Of a DNA stretch of 64,000 nucleotides, positions 45,701 to 53,300 are shown piece after piece. Positions within the stretch are counted from its first letter, which is position 1. Each line of letters opens with the position of its first letter. A program made the translations under genes and the position numbers. Source of the DNA: Neodontobutis hainanensis (taxonomy: Eukaryota; Chordata; Actinopteri; Gobiiformes; Odontobutidae); the NCBI GenBank assembly GCA_024349245.1, contig JALDNG010000041.1:6069001-6133000 (forward strand), given 5' to 3'. The notes beneath the pieces were generated by a model that was not told the DNA's origin, made no database searches, and saw only the letters and a list, made by a program, of their open reading frames with translations.

Positions 45701-48700
45701 ATCTTTGCAATTGGGTGACTAGTCACCTTATATAGCCTGACGTTTGGAAAGGGCATCTGTTTCCTCTTCTTTGCCTTGAAAAGCCACATATGTGAAGGTG
45801 TGTGTGTTGTGACAGTAGTAGCGGGGTGGGGGGAGAGTGAGCGGGGAGCCAGGCGCTGGCGAGTGAGGCTGAAGGAGGCACAGTATAAGGGGGAGGGGTT
45901 TGTTTATTTCTGTTGTGGATTCTGATGCTCCTCCTGAGTCCGGTCCAATTCAAAAGAGAAAAAAAAAAACACATCTAAATTTGGCGTTTTTGAAGATCCG
46001 GTCAACGAATGGCTGTCAGCGATATGAGCCAGCGGCAAAGGAGGAGAAACGGAAGGAAGGGATGGTCGGGTAGAGGCAGAGCGCGTGTGCTCGTCGCCTA
46101 AACAATGAGCGCGCTGTGGACGCTGCCGGCAACGCATCGTCACGGCAACCGGAGCCAGAGGGGTGCGCACTGCAAGGAGGGATGAGGAGGAGGAGAGAGG
46201 GCTTGCAATGATAGAAAGACGGATAGAAAGCAGATAGGATTTGTGTGTTGTATGTCCGATCATGTGCGTGTGTGTGTGGTCGGTGTGCATCAGCGGCCAG
46301 TTGTCTGACACCATGCTCTTCTGTAATCGTCTAGGTGAATACAAGAAGGATGAGCTGCTGGAGGCGGCGAGGTGAGTACCGCTCGGCTTTGTTTTCTGTT
46401 CCCTGTCCGCTTTTCACTCTGTGTGTTCCTGGTGTCCCTGCTGTTCCCTGTTTAGATTCCCCCGACCCTTCATCGTTTACCATCTTTCATCTCCCCTTCT
46501 GCTGATCTGCACACTCTACACAACTCAGCTTTGTTTCTTCTTCTCCTTCTTCCTTGCCCACTTTGTGACACCAATCCTTGCTTCCTTTTTTTCCATTGTT
46601 TTCTTCCTTTAAGTCATGTTTATACTCTTTTTGACTCACTCTAAGTAAAACATTTACACACAACAAATTCATCTTTGCATTTGGTGTATGCACAAAACAA
46701 GAAAATCTCACAGAAGACAATAAATACACAGAGAAAAGCAACATATAACTACAAAATATACAGGGTTCTTGAATTAAACTGTAGTTTGAAGGTTGGACTT
46801 CAATTGTGGATCATTTGTTCACCACTGCTTCATAAATCTTATCATATTATCAGATGAAAAAGTCAATCACATGCTTGCACAAAATTCTCCCATTCAAATA
46901 AGGGATGCTCCTATTGGCTGGTTGGTCTAGGTGCTTGAAAACTAATTTTGAAAATGTTAACAAATGAATATGTCTGAAAAGTTTATGTATTCTTATTAAG
47001 GGCAAACCTTACCAGAAATGTAATAATCTGTCAAAATCCCAACAAATGCACCTTGGAAGTGCTTGCATCTGAAAATAAGACATAACCTGTAATTTCTTTT
47101 TTTTTTTAGTATTCTCTCCATTAGCTCCTTTCTTGTTCCTCATTTCAACATTTCCTTTCTTTCCATGTTGGCTCTCCTGAGTGCCGGCTTCATTTCCGGT
47201 GCCCTTCTTCCTTTTCTTCTTTGTTTCCCATCTTTTCCCATTCCTCTTGTAATTACACCACACTCTTTCCTTTCTCTCCTCATTCTCCATCTGCTCTGCC
47301 TAATCCCCTCTCCTACCTTGATTACACGTTTACTATCCCTCTCTGTGTTTCCTGTCTTTCCCTCCTGCTACTCATCTTGGCTCTCTTCCCTGTTGCTCAG
47401 CCGTTATCTTACACCCCAAAAATGTTTATTTTGACCACATAGCTCCACTTTTCCAGTTCGGAGCTATTTCATTCGAACTCTTTACTTTATTTCCAACATC
47501 AACAAACACATCAACTAACGTTCTTCCTCGGGCCAACTTCGGAGGCATGGTGTTGTTGAAGGATGCATTGGACATGACTATTTTCTCAAATTTTGCCTCT
47601 TACCACAGAAGTACATTCTTTGAGCAACAGGCATGGTCTTAAAGATATTAAAAAAGCATTATATTCAAAATTAAGGATAATATATAATAACCATGGACTT
47701 ACTTTTCTTATTATTATATTAGTATTGCACAGGTTTCTATCCTTTTTTTTGACTTTGAATTAAAAATGTATGCTGTCTGCTTCTTGTTATGATTTATTTG
47801 TATCCTGCCTTTTCTATCCAATCATAAGCAAGAACTGTTGTCAAGAAGTAAATCTGTTGTTAGTGGCAAATTTAAAATGAACATACCACTTTGAGGAAAA
47901 GGAAAAAGTGCTTTCAATTACAGCCGTAGTTAACGATTAAACATCATTATTGCTGCAAAAACTGACGGAGATTTAACCAAAGTGGCTAATACTTGTCTTT
48001 CAATTAAACCTGAATTCAGGTTTAATGTCTTAAAGTCAAAAGGCCCAAAACAAGTTGTTAAAACATCTTGAAAATCAGGTACTCTTATATTTTCTCATTA
48101 TCAATGAGTACTTTATTTTTATTGTCAAAAACAAAGGTCACATTTACTTTTATATTTTTGCCTTAAGTAGCTATGGAGATTTATTTGTCCTTTACCAAAC
48201 ATACACAGCTAATAATATAACATATATATATAATAATATATAATAATAATAATATAACAATATATAATACATATAACGTCATAGTTATAGTAAAAAGTAA
48301 AAAGGCACAAAGTAAAGCTTAATCACAAAGGCACCAAACACAATGGACATGGAGCTCATGTTTGAGAGTTAATCACAGATGTCTTTGCCCATTGACATGG
48401 TTCTCTTTAGTGTGGCTTGCTGTTCATTTTGACAGTCCTGCCCTAAATCTGAATCTAACTTCCCATATGCCATGGCAAAATAACCCCCGATTGTTGTATA
48501 GTGCATCACTTTGAGCTAATTATGACAAGCTCTGTCCATTTTAATATGTTTACCAGCAAACGTATTCGCCCATCTCTCTGTTCTCTTTCAGAGGCATGTT
48601 TCTGTTGCAGGCTGCGGTTCATGTGGGCTCGCTGCCTGTGTGTGTTTTGTTCCCCCCATCTCCAATGTGGAAATGGCAGCTCTCTCGTTTGTTATTTCAC

Positions 48701-50383
48701 GTGGGTGGCTGAGCGCTGGCTGCCTCAACAGCTTTTCTTGTTCTATCCCTCTTTCTCGCAGGGAAAGCAGCTGGCCCAGTATGGCACTAGCTCAGTGTAT
48801 TTATGGGGTCAGAGGCCATTTTAGTCTGAACTATGAACTCACTGTGCCACTCTCACAGATTAGACTGCCTGAAGTTTGACCAGTGTAATTTTTCACCTGA
48901 ATTTGTTTTTAGTCATTGCTTTTTTTGTGGTGTTTGGTCAAAAGACTCCCACACAAGGCTTATAGGAGATTGTTGTTTCTCTGTTAGAATAACTTTTAAT
49001 TTTTTTTCATTATTGGTGGCCCAGATAGCATCCCCGCATAGCAGTATGGCCAAATAATAAACAGCTGAGGAAATGGCGCTACATACAGTGAAATGAATCG
49101 AGTCTATGCATTGACAGCAGGAAAAACATAATCGTTAATTTTCCTGACAGCGGCTTTACACAGGCAAAATGCACAACCGTTGCCAAAGGTTTTTTTCCAT
49201 CCAGTAAAGCAGATCTGCCACTTCAAGGCCGACAATCGGCTGACGCCAAACAACCGAGTCAAGTCTGGTATACTCAACGTCTTAGCTGATATCGATGTTG
49301 ATCGATGATTGTACAATGTACAATGGATGGGCTTACCCGAACCATTCTGAGCATTTAAAACGGGTAGGACTGAATAAATACTTAAAGATCCTAAGACTAG
49401 CTGTTCAAGTGTACGTTGGCAAAAATGTTTGAGAAGCATTAATTGAGACCAAATGTTCAGACTGCTTGACTCATTGGTGTGATCTGATATTGTCATCTAT
49501 TATTGAGATACAAGGCAGTGCATGAAATCACTGTTGTTTAGTTGGAGATTTTTGACTAGATTAGTAGATGATGTTTTGTTCTGCCATGTGCCCTAGTCTG
49601 GAGGGACCTGTTTTGACACTCTGGGACTTGAAACCTGAAACCTTTTGTTTTGGCATAAGGAAGGAGGAAAGGAAGCAAATGGAAGACTTTTGTGGATGAC
49701 GGGATGATAACATAAGCTTATTCATCCTCTTTCTTTTGTTTATCCCATTTTGTCACAAATAATTTGTCTGTATCCCATGGCCTTTCCACTTTGCAAAATG
49801 ATTAGGTATGGCTGGCCAGGCTACATGAGCAAAAATTAAGCTAGATGAGAACAGGATTGACGAAAATATAAAACGGTAAAAGGACAGAAAGGAAAGAGGA
49901 ACACAAAAGAATAGAATAGGGCAATGGAACAATAATCCTTTTCTTTTAGTGTGGCAGCTTCTTCCTTTACGGCTGTCAGGGGGGTGATGGTTTGACTGGT
50001 GCTGCCTCGATAACACTTCCTAATGGTCGCCCAATGCCAAGGCCAGTGGCAGAAACCCTGAGAAAAGTTTGTTGTCAGATTTAGCCAAAATGACCCACAA
50101 AACACATGCCTTAACATCCTACTGAACAAATCTTTGTCAATTTAAATCCAAAAAAATGAAATTCCTTCACTTTACCCGTCTATTTTTTCCCCAGTCTCAT
50201 ATTCCTTATCTCAGTCTTCCTCATTTTCTGCCCTATACTCTTCTGCCGTGGAGAAGTGCTAATCCTCTGGTGGCTTCTTTTTAATGTTTCTCTGTGTGTA
50301 TTTGCAGGAGTGGAAATGAGGAGAAGCTAATGGCCTTGCTAACTCCGCTTAACGTCAACTGCCATGCAAGTGACGGCCGCAAG
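12622..50383 (+). CDS. tnks: Tankyrase 1, 5' part (exons 1-6 of a longer gene)
   Basis: Tankyrase is a poly-ADP-ribosyltransferase. It binds partners such as axin, TRF1 and NuMA through five ankyrin clusters, oligomerises through a SAM domain and modifies them with a C-terminal PARP domain. Here six exons join with compatible phases and encode 299 residues: an N-terminal low-complexity Ser/Pro/Gln region (about 1-120), then the first ankyrin repeat cluster up to SDGRK. TNKS1-type residues ([49 protein letters not shown]) and the long low-complexity N-terminus distinguish it from TNKS2, whose N-terminus is short. Introns are 210 bp, 613 bp, 4.3 kb, 27.8 kb, 3.9 kb and more than 13.6 kb. All remaining exons are right of the window. 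Fish may carry two copies; which one this is cannot be told. Confidence 0.95.
13295..13410 (+). CDS. tnks: tnks exon 2
   Basis: Acceptor CTCCAG at 13289-13294, donor CAGAG|GTGAGC. It encodes [18 protein letters not shown] and the next repeat start with [16 protein letters not shown], ankyrin repeats of cluster 1. Entry phase 1, exit phase 0. Confidence 0.95.
14024..14132 (+). CDS. tnks: tnks exon 3
   Basis: Acceptor TTGGCAG, donor TATAG|GTAAGA. It encodes [18 protein letters not shown] followed by [18 protein letters not shown], one and a half ankyrin repeats of cluster 1. Exit phase 1. Confidence 0.95.
14133..17590. other. tnks intron 3, no gene seen
   Basis: AT-rich intron sequence without a recognised element. 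There is a short C-run hairpin at about 16064-16085 (GCGCACC/GGTGCGC arms). The reading frames here are short and not protein-like. Confidence 0.4.
17600..18461 (+). promoter_or_regulatory. tnks: GC/CpG-rich island directly upstream of tnks exon 4; candidate internal promoter
   Basis: The base composition shifts sharply from AT-rich intron to GC-rich, CpG-containing, purine/pyrimidine-biased sequence with initiator-like CT runs (17900-17960). An ATG at 18182 is in the tankyrase frame and stays open for 93 codons straight into exon 4 without splicing. This fits an alternative first exon that would yield a protein lacking the low-complexity region and the first ankyrin repeats. Composition and frame are seen; promoter activity is inferred. 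Confidence 0.35.
18462..18557 (+). CDS. tnks: tnks exon 4
   Basis: Acceptor TTGTACAG at 18461, donor CTCACAG|GTCAGT. It encodes [18 protein letters not shown] followed by [14 protein letters not shown], the last repeat of the first ankyrin block. Entry and exit phase 1. Confidence 0.95.
18558..20785. other. tnks intron 4, first part
   Basis: Intron sequence with a SINE/LINE tail-like fragment at about 18985-19065 (AAAGCGTTTTGAGTGACTTG and CTATATCCAATCC). No gene recognised. Open frames of up to 159 codons (19576-20055) have a composition expected of chance. Confidence 0.4.
21049..22666 (+). mobile_element. Tc1-like transposon with long inverted repeats
   Basis: It begins CAGTGGGGATCGAA and ends TTCGATCCCCACTG, flanked by TA on both sides (21047-21048, 22667-22668), the Tc1/mariner target. 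The inverted repeats are about 248 bp each (21049-21296 and 22420-22666), and nearly identical GTTTGGGCACCCTGCAGAG blocks mark their inner ends. Total length is 1,618 bp, right for a Tc1 element. The enclosed transposase is broken, so it could only move with help from another copy. Little divergence between the repeats suggests moderate age. Confidence 0.9.
21418..22446 (+). pseudogene. Tc1-type transposase, broken
   Basis: It starts [12 protein letters not shown] and continues with the paired helix-turn-helix region ([26 protein letters not shown] hook). The DDE catalytic core is recognisable: first Asp in [12 protein letters not shown], second in [10 protein letters not shown], last acidic residue in [10 protein letters not shown]. 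The frame is lost by shifts near 21650 and near 22010, and a TAG at 22267-22269 replaces the Trp expected after ENL. The final stop is at 22444-22446, inside the right inverted repeat. The length of about 340 codons is normal for the family, but it is inactive. Confidence 0.88.
22801..23599. other. tnks intron 4, no gene seen
   Basis: AT-rich intron sequence with a long T run at about 23140-23162. No element or exon recognised. Confidence 0.35.
23600..23945 (-). repeat. Second copy of the LINE 3' region
   Basis: It shares with the element at 10374-11034 the order CTTTCAGTTGTC, then ATTTTAGCTGCATAAGCCTGAA-type and CTCACCGTGTTTAGTCCTC-type blocks, and the end block AGACCTGTCC...CTCAGAGTCCGAGAA. 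Divergence is substantial. The reverse-transcriptase part is missing. Orientation (minus) is taken from the better copy. Confidence 0.5.
23946..24190. repeat. Composite dispersed repeat fragments
   Basis: The block ACAGGAGAACATGCAAACGC...AGAAAGACCCC...CAGGACCTTCTTGCT...GAGGCGACAGTGCCA is a widespread fish repeat. The following GAAGAGGATGCAGAAGATAG...GTGACCCCTGAAGGGAAC is another. They abut each other and the LINE tail at 23945, so this is a small repeat cluster. Family names are not certain. Confidence 0.45.
24191..27719. other. tnks intron 4, no gene seen
   Basis: Mostly AT-rich. The part 26735-27000 is of high complexity with homeodomain-type TAATTA motifs and may be a conserved non-coding element. 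No coding exon or known repeat recognised. Confidence 0.35.
27720..27897 (-). repeat. Dispersed repeat containing one inverted minisatellite-like unit
   Basis: 27752-27800 is a diverged inverted copy of the 62-base unit at 7828-9144 (CTTCACCGAACACTGACC ... TTGGTCTACGGGACT). It is followed by GTCTTGAGTCGGTCTCAATC and an end ACTGAACTATCCCTTT, which resembles a common fish DNA-transposon end. Borders are approximate. Confidence 0.45.
27898..30708. other. tnks intron 4, no gene seen
   Basis: Mixed-composition intron sequence. 30605-30690 is GC-richer and non-repetitive with a TAATTACCGCC motif. No exon recognised. Confidence 0.35.
30709..30747. repeat. (CA)n microsatellite
   Basis: About 19 uninterrupted AC dinucleotides. 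Confidence 0.95.
31360..31455. repeat. Repeat fragments, one SINE-tail-like
   Basis: GGGTGACTGGAGCCTATCCC followed by AGCAGCTTTGGGTCTGAGGC is a common fish repeat segment. Next to it, ATTGGGCAAAAGACTTAACC matches the 3' body of the SINE copies elsewhere in the window (TTGGGCAAGACACTTAACCC). Confidence 0.4.
31744..32420 (+). mobile_element. Internally deleted hAT element with a BED-finger remnant
   Basis: The ends are TAGGGATGGGCA and TGCTCATCCCTA, inverted at 11 of 12 positions. They are flanked by GTTAACAA (31736-31743) and GTCAACAA (32421-32428), a 7-of-8 target duplication. The length of 677 bp is far below a full hAT element. It keeps a short BED-type finger frame (32117-32230) but no catalytic domain. 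Confidence 0.7.
32117..32230 (+). pseudogene. BED zinc-finger remnant of a hAT transposase
   Basis: A 37-codon frame opens with [16 protein letters not shown] and continues [14 protein letters not shown]. The aromatic W-x-Y/F-F pattern, the CxxC pair and a following His are the start of a BED finger, the DNA-binding N-terminus of many hAT transposases and ZBED genes. The frame ends at TAG (32228-32230) before the second His of the usual HxxxH, so the finger is incomplete. Too short to be a gene by itself. Confidence 0.6.
32540..32750. other. GC/CpG-richer island of unknown nature
   Basis: A 200-base block with clearly higher CpG content than its AT-rich surroundings (ACGCCTCCGCCACGCACT, CAACGTCGGTGCTGCCG). 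It lies just after the hAT remnant. It may be a piece of another transposable element. No protein match is recognised in any frame. Confidence 0.3.
33020..33257 (+). repeat. tRNA-derived SINE, copy 1
   Basis: The head GGCAGTAGCTCAGTGGGTAG carries an A-box-like motif, and GATCGATCCCTGC is the B-box region. The body has GTTGTGTCCTTGGGCAAGAC, and the tail ends GTGCTTTGAGTGCC...GCGCTATATAAATAC with an A run. The sequence from 32961 to the head is also shared with copy 2. Confidence 0.8.
33258..37510. other. tnks intron 4, no gene seen
   Basis: AT-rich with an A run at about 34415-34433 and a LINE/SINE tail-like piece (GCGCTGTATAAATACATTGA) at about 34490. 35450-35650 is a GC-balanced, non-repetitive block that may be a conserved non-coding element. 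No exon recognised. Confidence 0.35.
37516..37590 (-). repeat. Retroelement 3'-end-like fragment with a short ATAG repeat
   Basis: TATATAGATAGATAGATTTA, continuing TTGTCATTACACATATACAAGT, resembles the 3' terminus, read in reverse, of a common fish LINE, in which ACAATAAATCTA is followed by a TATC-type repeat. Only the end is visible. Confidence 0.3.
38995..39870 (-). pseudogene. Tc1-like transposase relic, second family
   Basis: On the minus strand, pieces of a Tc1 transposase appear in several frames: CMSYEG-like and GTGK-like residues, a [14 protein letters not shown] stretch before the last catalytic acidic residue, an [17 protein letters not shown] block, an [12 protein letters not shown] block and a final NTRY-like end near 39048. 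Many shifts and stops interrupt it. The N-terminal helix-turn-helix part reaches to about 39870, judged by similarity to the usual element order. No inverted ends could be placed. It is much older than the copy at 21 kb and of a different family. Confidence 0.65.
39871..44671. other. tnks intron 4, no gene seen
   Basis: AT-rich intron sequence with a TTTA run at about 42290-42312. No exon, RNA gene or clear element recognised. Confidence 0.35.
44728..44992 (+). repeat. tRNA-derived SINE, copy 2
   Basis: The head GGCAGTAGCTCAGTGGTAGA and the body TGTGTCCATGGGCAAGACAC match copy 1, and the tail ends ACCGCTATATAAATAA with an (AAT)n stretch. The tail is shorter than in copy 1, because the GTGCTTTGAGTGCC block is absent. 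44672-44727, before the head, is nearly the same as 32961-33019. Confidence 0.8.
45110..46334 (+). promoter_or_regulatory. tnks: CpG-richer region upstream of tnks exon 5; candidate internal promoter
   Basis: Two CpG-dense blocks (45110-45420 and 45780-46334) interrupt AT-rich intron 4. The first has GCATGCGC (45191-45198, NRF1-like) and TGGGTAATGTAGT (45226-45238, 10 of 12 core positions of a ZNF143-type site). An ATG at 46313 in a good context (ACACCATGC) is in the tankyrase frame and reads through MLFCNRLG into exon 5 without splicing. Two short upstream frames start at 46009 and about 46104. Transcription from here is inferred. Confidence 0.35.
46335..46371 (+). CDS. tnks: tnks exon 5 (37-bp exon)
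   Basis: Acceptor GTCTAG at 46334, donor GGCGAG|GTGAGT. It encodes [13 protein letters not shown], identical in type to TNKS1. Entry phase 1, exit phase 2. At 37 bases it is small and lies after a 27.8 kb intron. Confidence 0.95.
46372..50307. other. tnks intron 5, no gene seen
   Basis: Contains an (AT)-rich simple repeat at about 48218-48270 and pyrimidine-rich stretches (46420-46620, 47150-47440) that give chance open frames. No exon recognised. Confidence 0.4.
50308..50383 (+). CDS. tnks: tnks exon 6
   Basis: Acceptor TTTGCAG, donor CGCAAG|GTAAGC. It encodes [18 protein letters not shown] followed by HASDGRK, the start of the next ankyrin block. Exit phase 0. No later exon was found up to 64000. 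Confidence 0.95.
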
Positions 50384-53300
50384 GTAAGCGCAAAACGCAC
50401 ACGTCTATAGGGCTTCACTCATTGCCGGGATTTTAGTTTGACTGCACCTTGGGAAAGTCACAGGAAAGCAACTTTAAACAAATGCATTTATTGGCAGCTC
50501 TGGGCCTTGGTTGTACAAAATAATCCGAGTTCTCTCTAGCAGGCATTAGCGTCCTGTCCCGGCTGTCATTCATTAAGAAAAAATAGATGGAGACACAAAC
50601 CTTTCAGCGAATAAATTAGCACTCACGCCGAACAATGGCAGTGCATAAAATGTTGTCAAGCTCAGGGACAGCTCTTTTAGACAGCGAGGAGGTGAAGGCT
50701 GTGCTAAATGAATGGTGAAGGCAGAGAATAACCTCCAACTGTTTGTTATTCATCTTTTTTGTATTCTCACATTTATAAAGGCAGAGAGAAAAAGCTTTTA
50801 TTTATTCAGTGGAGTTGTATTTCCCTGTTGGAAGTCACTGTATCTCTGCAGGATTTCACACTTTGGCGTATAATGAGTTTTTGAGTGAGGAAAGCATCCA
50901 ACAGGTTTCAAAGCATCTGGGTTTGATATGCACAAAATCATGGATAAACAAAAAAACCTGGGTTGGCTTTGCACTAGTATCACCAAGGGCTGATCAATTA
51001 AGATATTTCAAATTAAAATGCAAATTAAATATTTTTTTGAAAGGAATCCGCTCTGCACTTAGCGGCCTTTTCTATTCCTGCAGGTCTCATTACAGTCCAG
51101 AATATCCCGAAATACATTTACATATTATTAAATTTGTATTTTGCTTGTGCCATAGTGCGCATAGACAATTTTTAGAGGGTCATCATAGCTTTATGATGAT
51201 GAAAAAGCTAAACTAATGGTCCATCTCAAGTTCTTTCTACAAAGATGCAGCTGCAGCATAACTGTCTTTTTTAACACAACTGAGGAAACTTACTGTTCTT
51301 GTAGCTGACTGCCATTTAAGTCAAAATAAACAATGAGCTACATTGATTGTGTTGTCTTAGCTGCCAGATGTGCTGGGCCCGCCACATCTGTAAAGACACG
51401 ATAAGGACATCTGCGAGCGACACCAGCAGCTTGTCTTGTCGCAGCCTGTACGTTCGCAACACCAAGCGTCTGTGAGGATCACTAGAAATGCCTTCACAGA
51501 AGCAAAGTCTTATAAACGACCTTCTGGCTCTGCCATCGGCTGTAAATCTGGCTAATTTTAGAACAAGCGGTGGTTAAGCTCTGTAATCCAAACGTTTATA
51601 CACCAGAGGCACAAACTGGGGTTAGTCTAAGAGGTGCCTTTGGAAAAAACGACTACACCACTGTTATAAGAATGATAGAATAAACTCTTCTTCAAACAAA
51701 CCTATGTAAAGTAGGACTGACAAGAACATTCTGTTAATTAATGGTCGTCTGTACAATTTTATCACATTCATTTTCTACCACTTGTCCCAGGTGATAGGAA
51801 GCTTTATTTTAAGGAATAAAGCAAAACATTTCTTATGCATGTGCTAGTGCTAAGACCCACATTATTGACTCTTACTAAAGTGCAACTGGTGCAAGACCAG
51901 ACCAACCCTTCCAGCCCAACCCGCTATCCTCACTTTTTATATTCTATACAAAGAATAAGTCTGTCTTCTGTGGGACCGATTTGGTTGCAGTACATATACA
52001 CATGAAACTGCGTCTGAAAGCAATTAGATAGTAGTGGTGTAACAAATTACCAAACTTACGGCTCAGATCACATAACAGTTTTTTGGGTCACGGATCAGAT
52101 AATTTTTAAGATCTGCTAAAAAAGTCAACATACTTCTTTGTTAGAGACCTATTGAACCAGCTTCTGTTTCCTGAAAATGAGGATTTGAGCCCTTTTCTAG
52201 ACCTTTGCAAACTTATATACACTGTTATGCTGTATATGCTGAATTATTAGATAACTATGCAGTAATTGACGATAAAACTACTTCCAAAAAAAAACAAGAT
52301 ATTACAGCTTTATATCATAAAGTTTGCGGATTTACCAGCTGCAATTGATTAATTGCAATTCTCTACAACTCTATTAGATCAATCAACGCATATTAGGTAA
52401 TATAAGTAATATTTTCTATCATTCACCAAATTTACCTGTGGTCTTTGCCAATCTTGATTTAAAATCCAGGTTCAGATCATGACCACCAAAATTATTTCCA
52501 AGATACTAGACTGCAAGTACTGCCATGGACATTTAAGCAAAATGTTCAACAATCATATAAATCATATATGTCAGTGTATCAAGTCAAGATTTCTTAAAAG
52601 CTAATCAATATGAACAACAAAAGGTTGGGTTATGCATTCCTATCTTTCTTCCATTATCTCAGAACTTCTTATGCGTGATTAGAAACAGTGGTACACTTCC
52701 CACAGCTTCCCGATGTGTTGGGATAAAATTAAAGTCTTTTTAAGTTCTCTGCTACCTTTATTTTTAATGAGCTTAATATCTGCAGGAACCAGGAAGTAGC
52801 CCAAAGAACTTTGATCATTGGATTAAAAGCGCGGTACGATCTTGAATTATGTCGATACGTCTGAGGGTGTTCAGCGAAAGGCCACTCAGCAGTGGATTTA
52901 TTTCCTGTGCTGTGATGCATATAGTGAAACATATTGAAAGAGGGTAAGTGAAGTAGAATGGGGACAAATTGCTGCTCCCTGTTCACATATATGACTCTGT
53001 AACCTGCTGGTAATTACGAGGATGTTGTTGCTCGGAGAATGGCAATAATTAGACAGACTCTAACCATTAGCTGAAGTCGCAGCACAAAGCTATTCTCGGT
53101 CTAATTAGTAGAGACTGTGTGAAGAATGTTGGGCATACTAAATGAAATATGAGGTGACACTGGGTAACAGGAAAGACCTGTATTATATTCTGTTCATTTA
53201 ATAGAAATGATTTAGTTAGTGCAGCACTTGGTCATGCGTCCTGAGGGAGTCCGGAGCCTTAGGTTGAGGTCTGTGTTGCTGCAGTTCGTCTGGCAGTAAC

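Noticed and set aside
45904..46344. 146-codon minus-strand frame over the exon 5 island
   Set aside because: Low-complexity Ser/Thr/His product from purine-rich DNA read antisense; overlaps exon 5. Chance frame, although antisense transcription is not excluded.
49104..49496. 130-codon open frame on the minus strand
   Set aside because: No recognisable domain. It lies in intron 5 and has no promoter or polyadenylation features.
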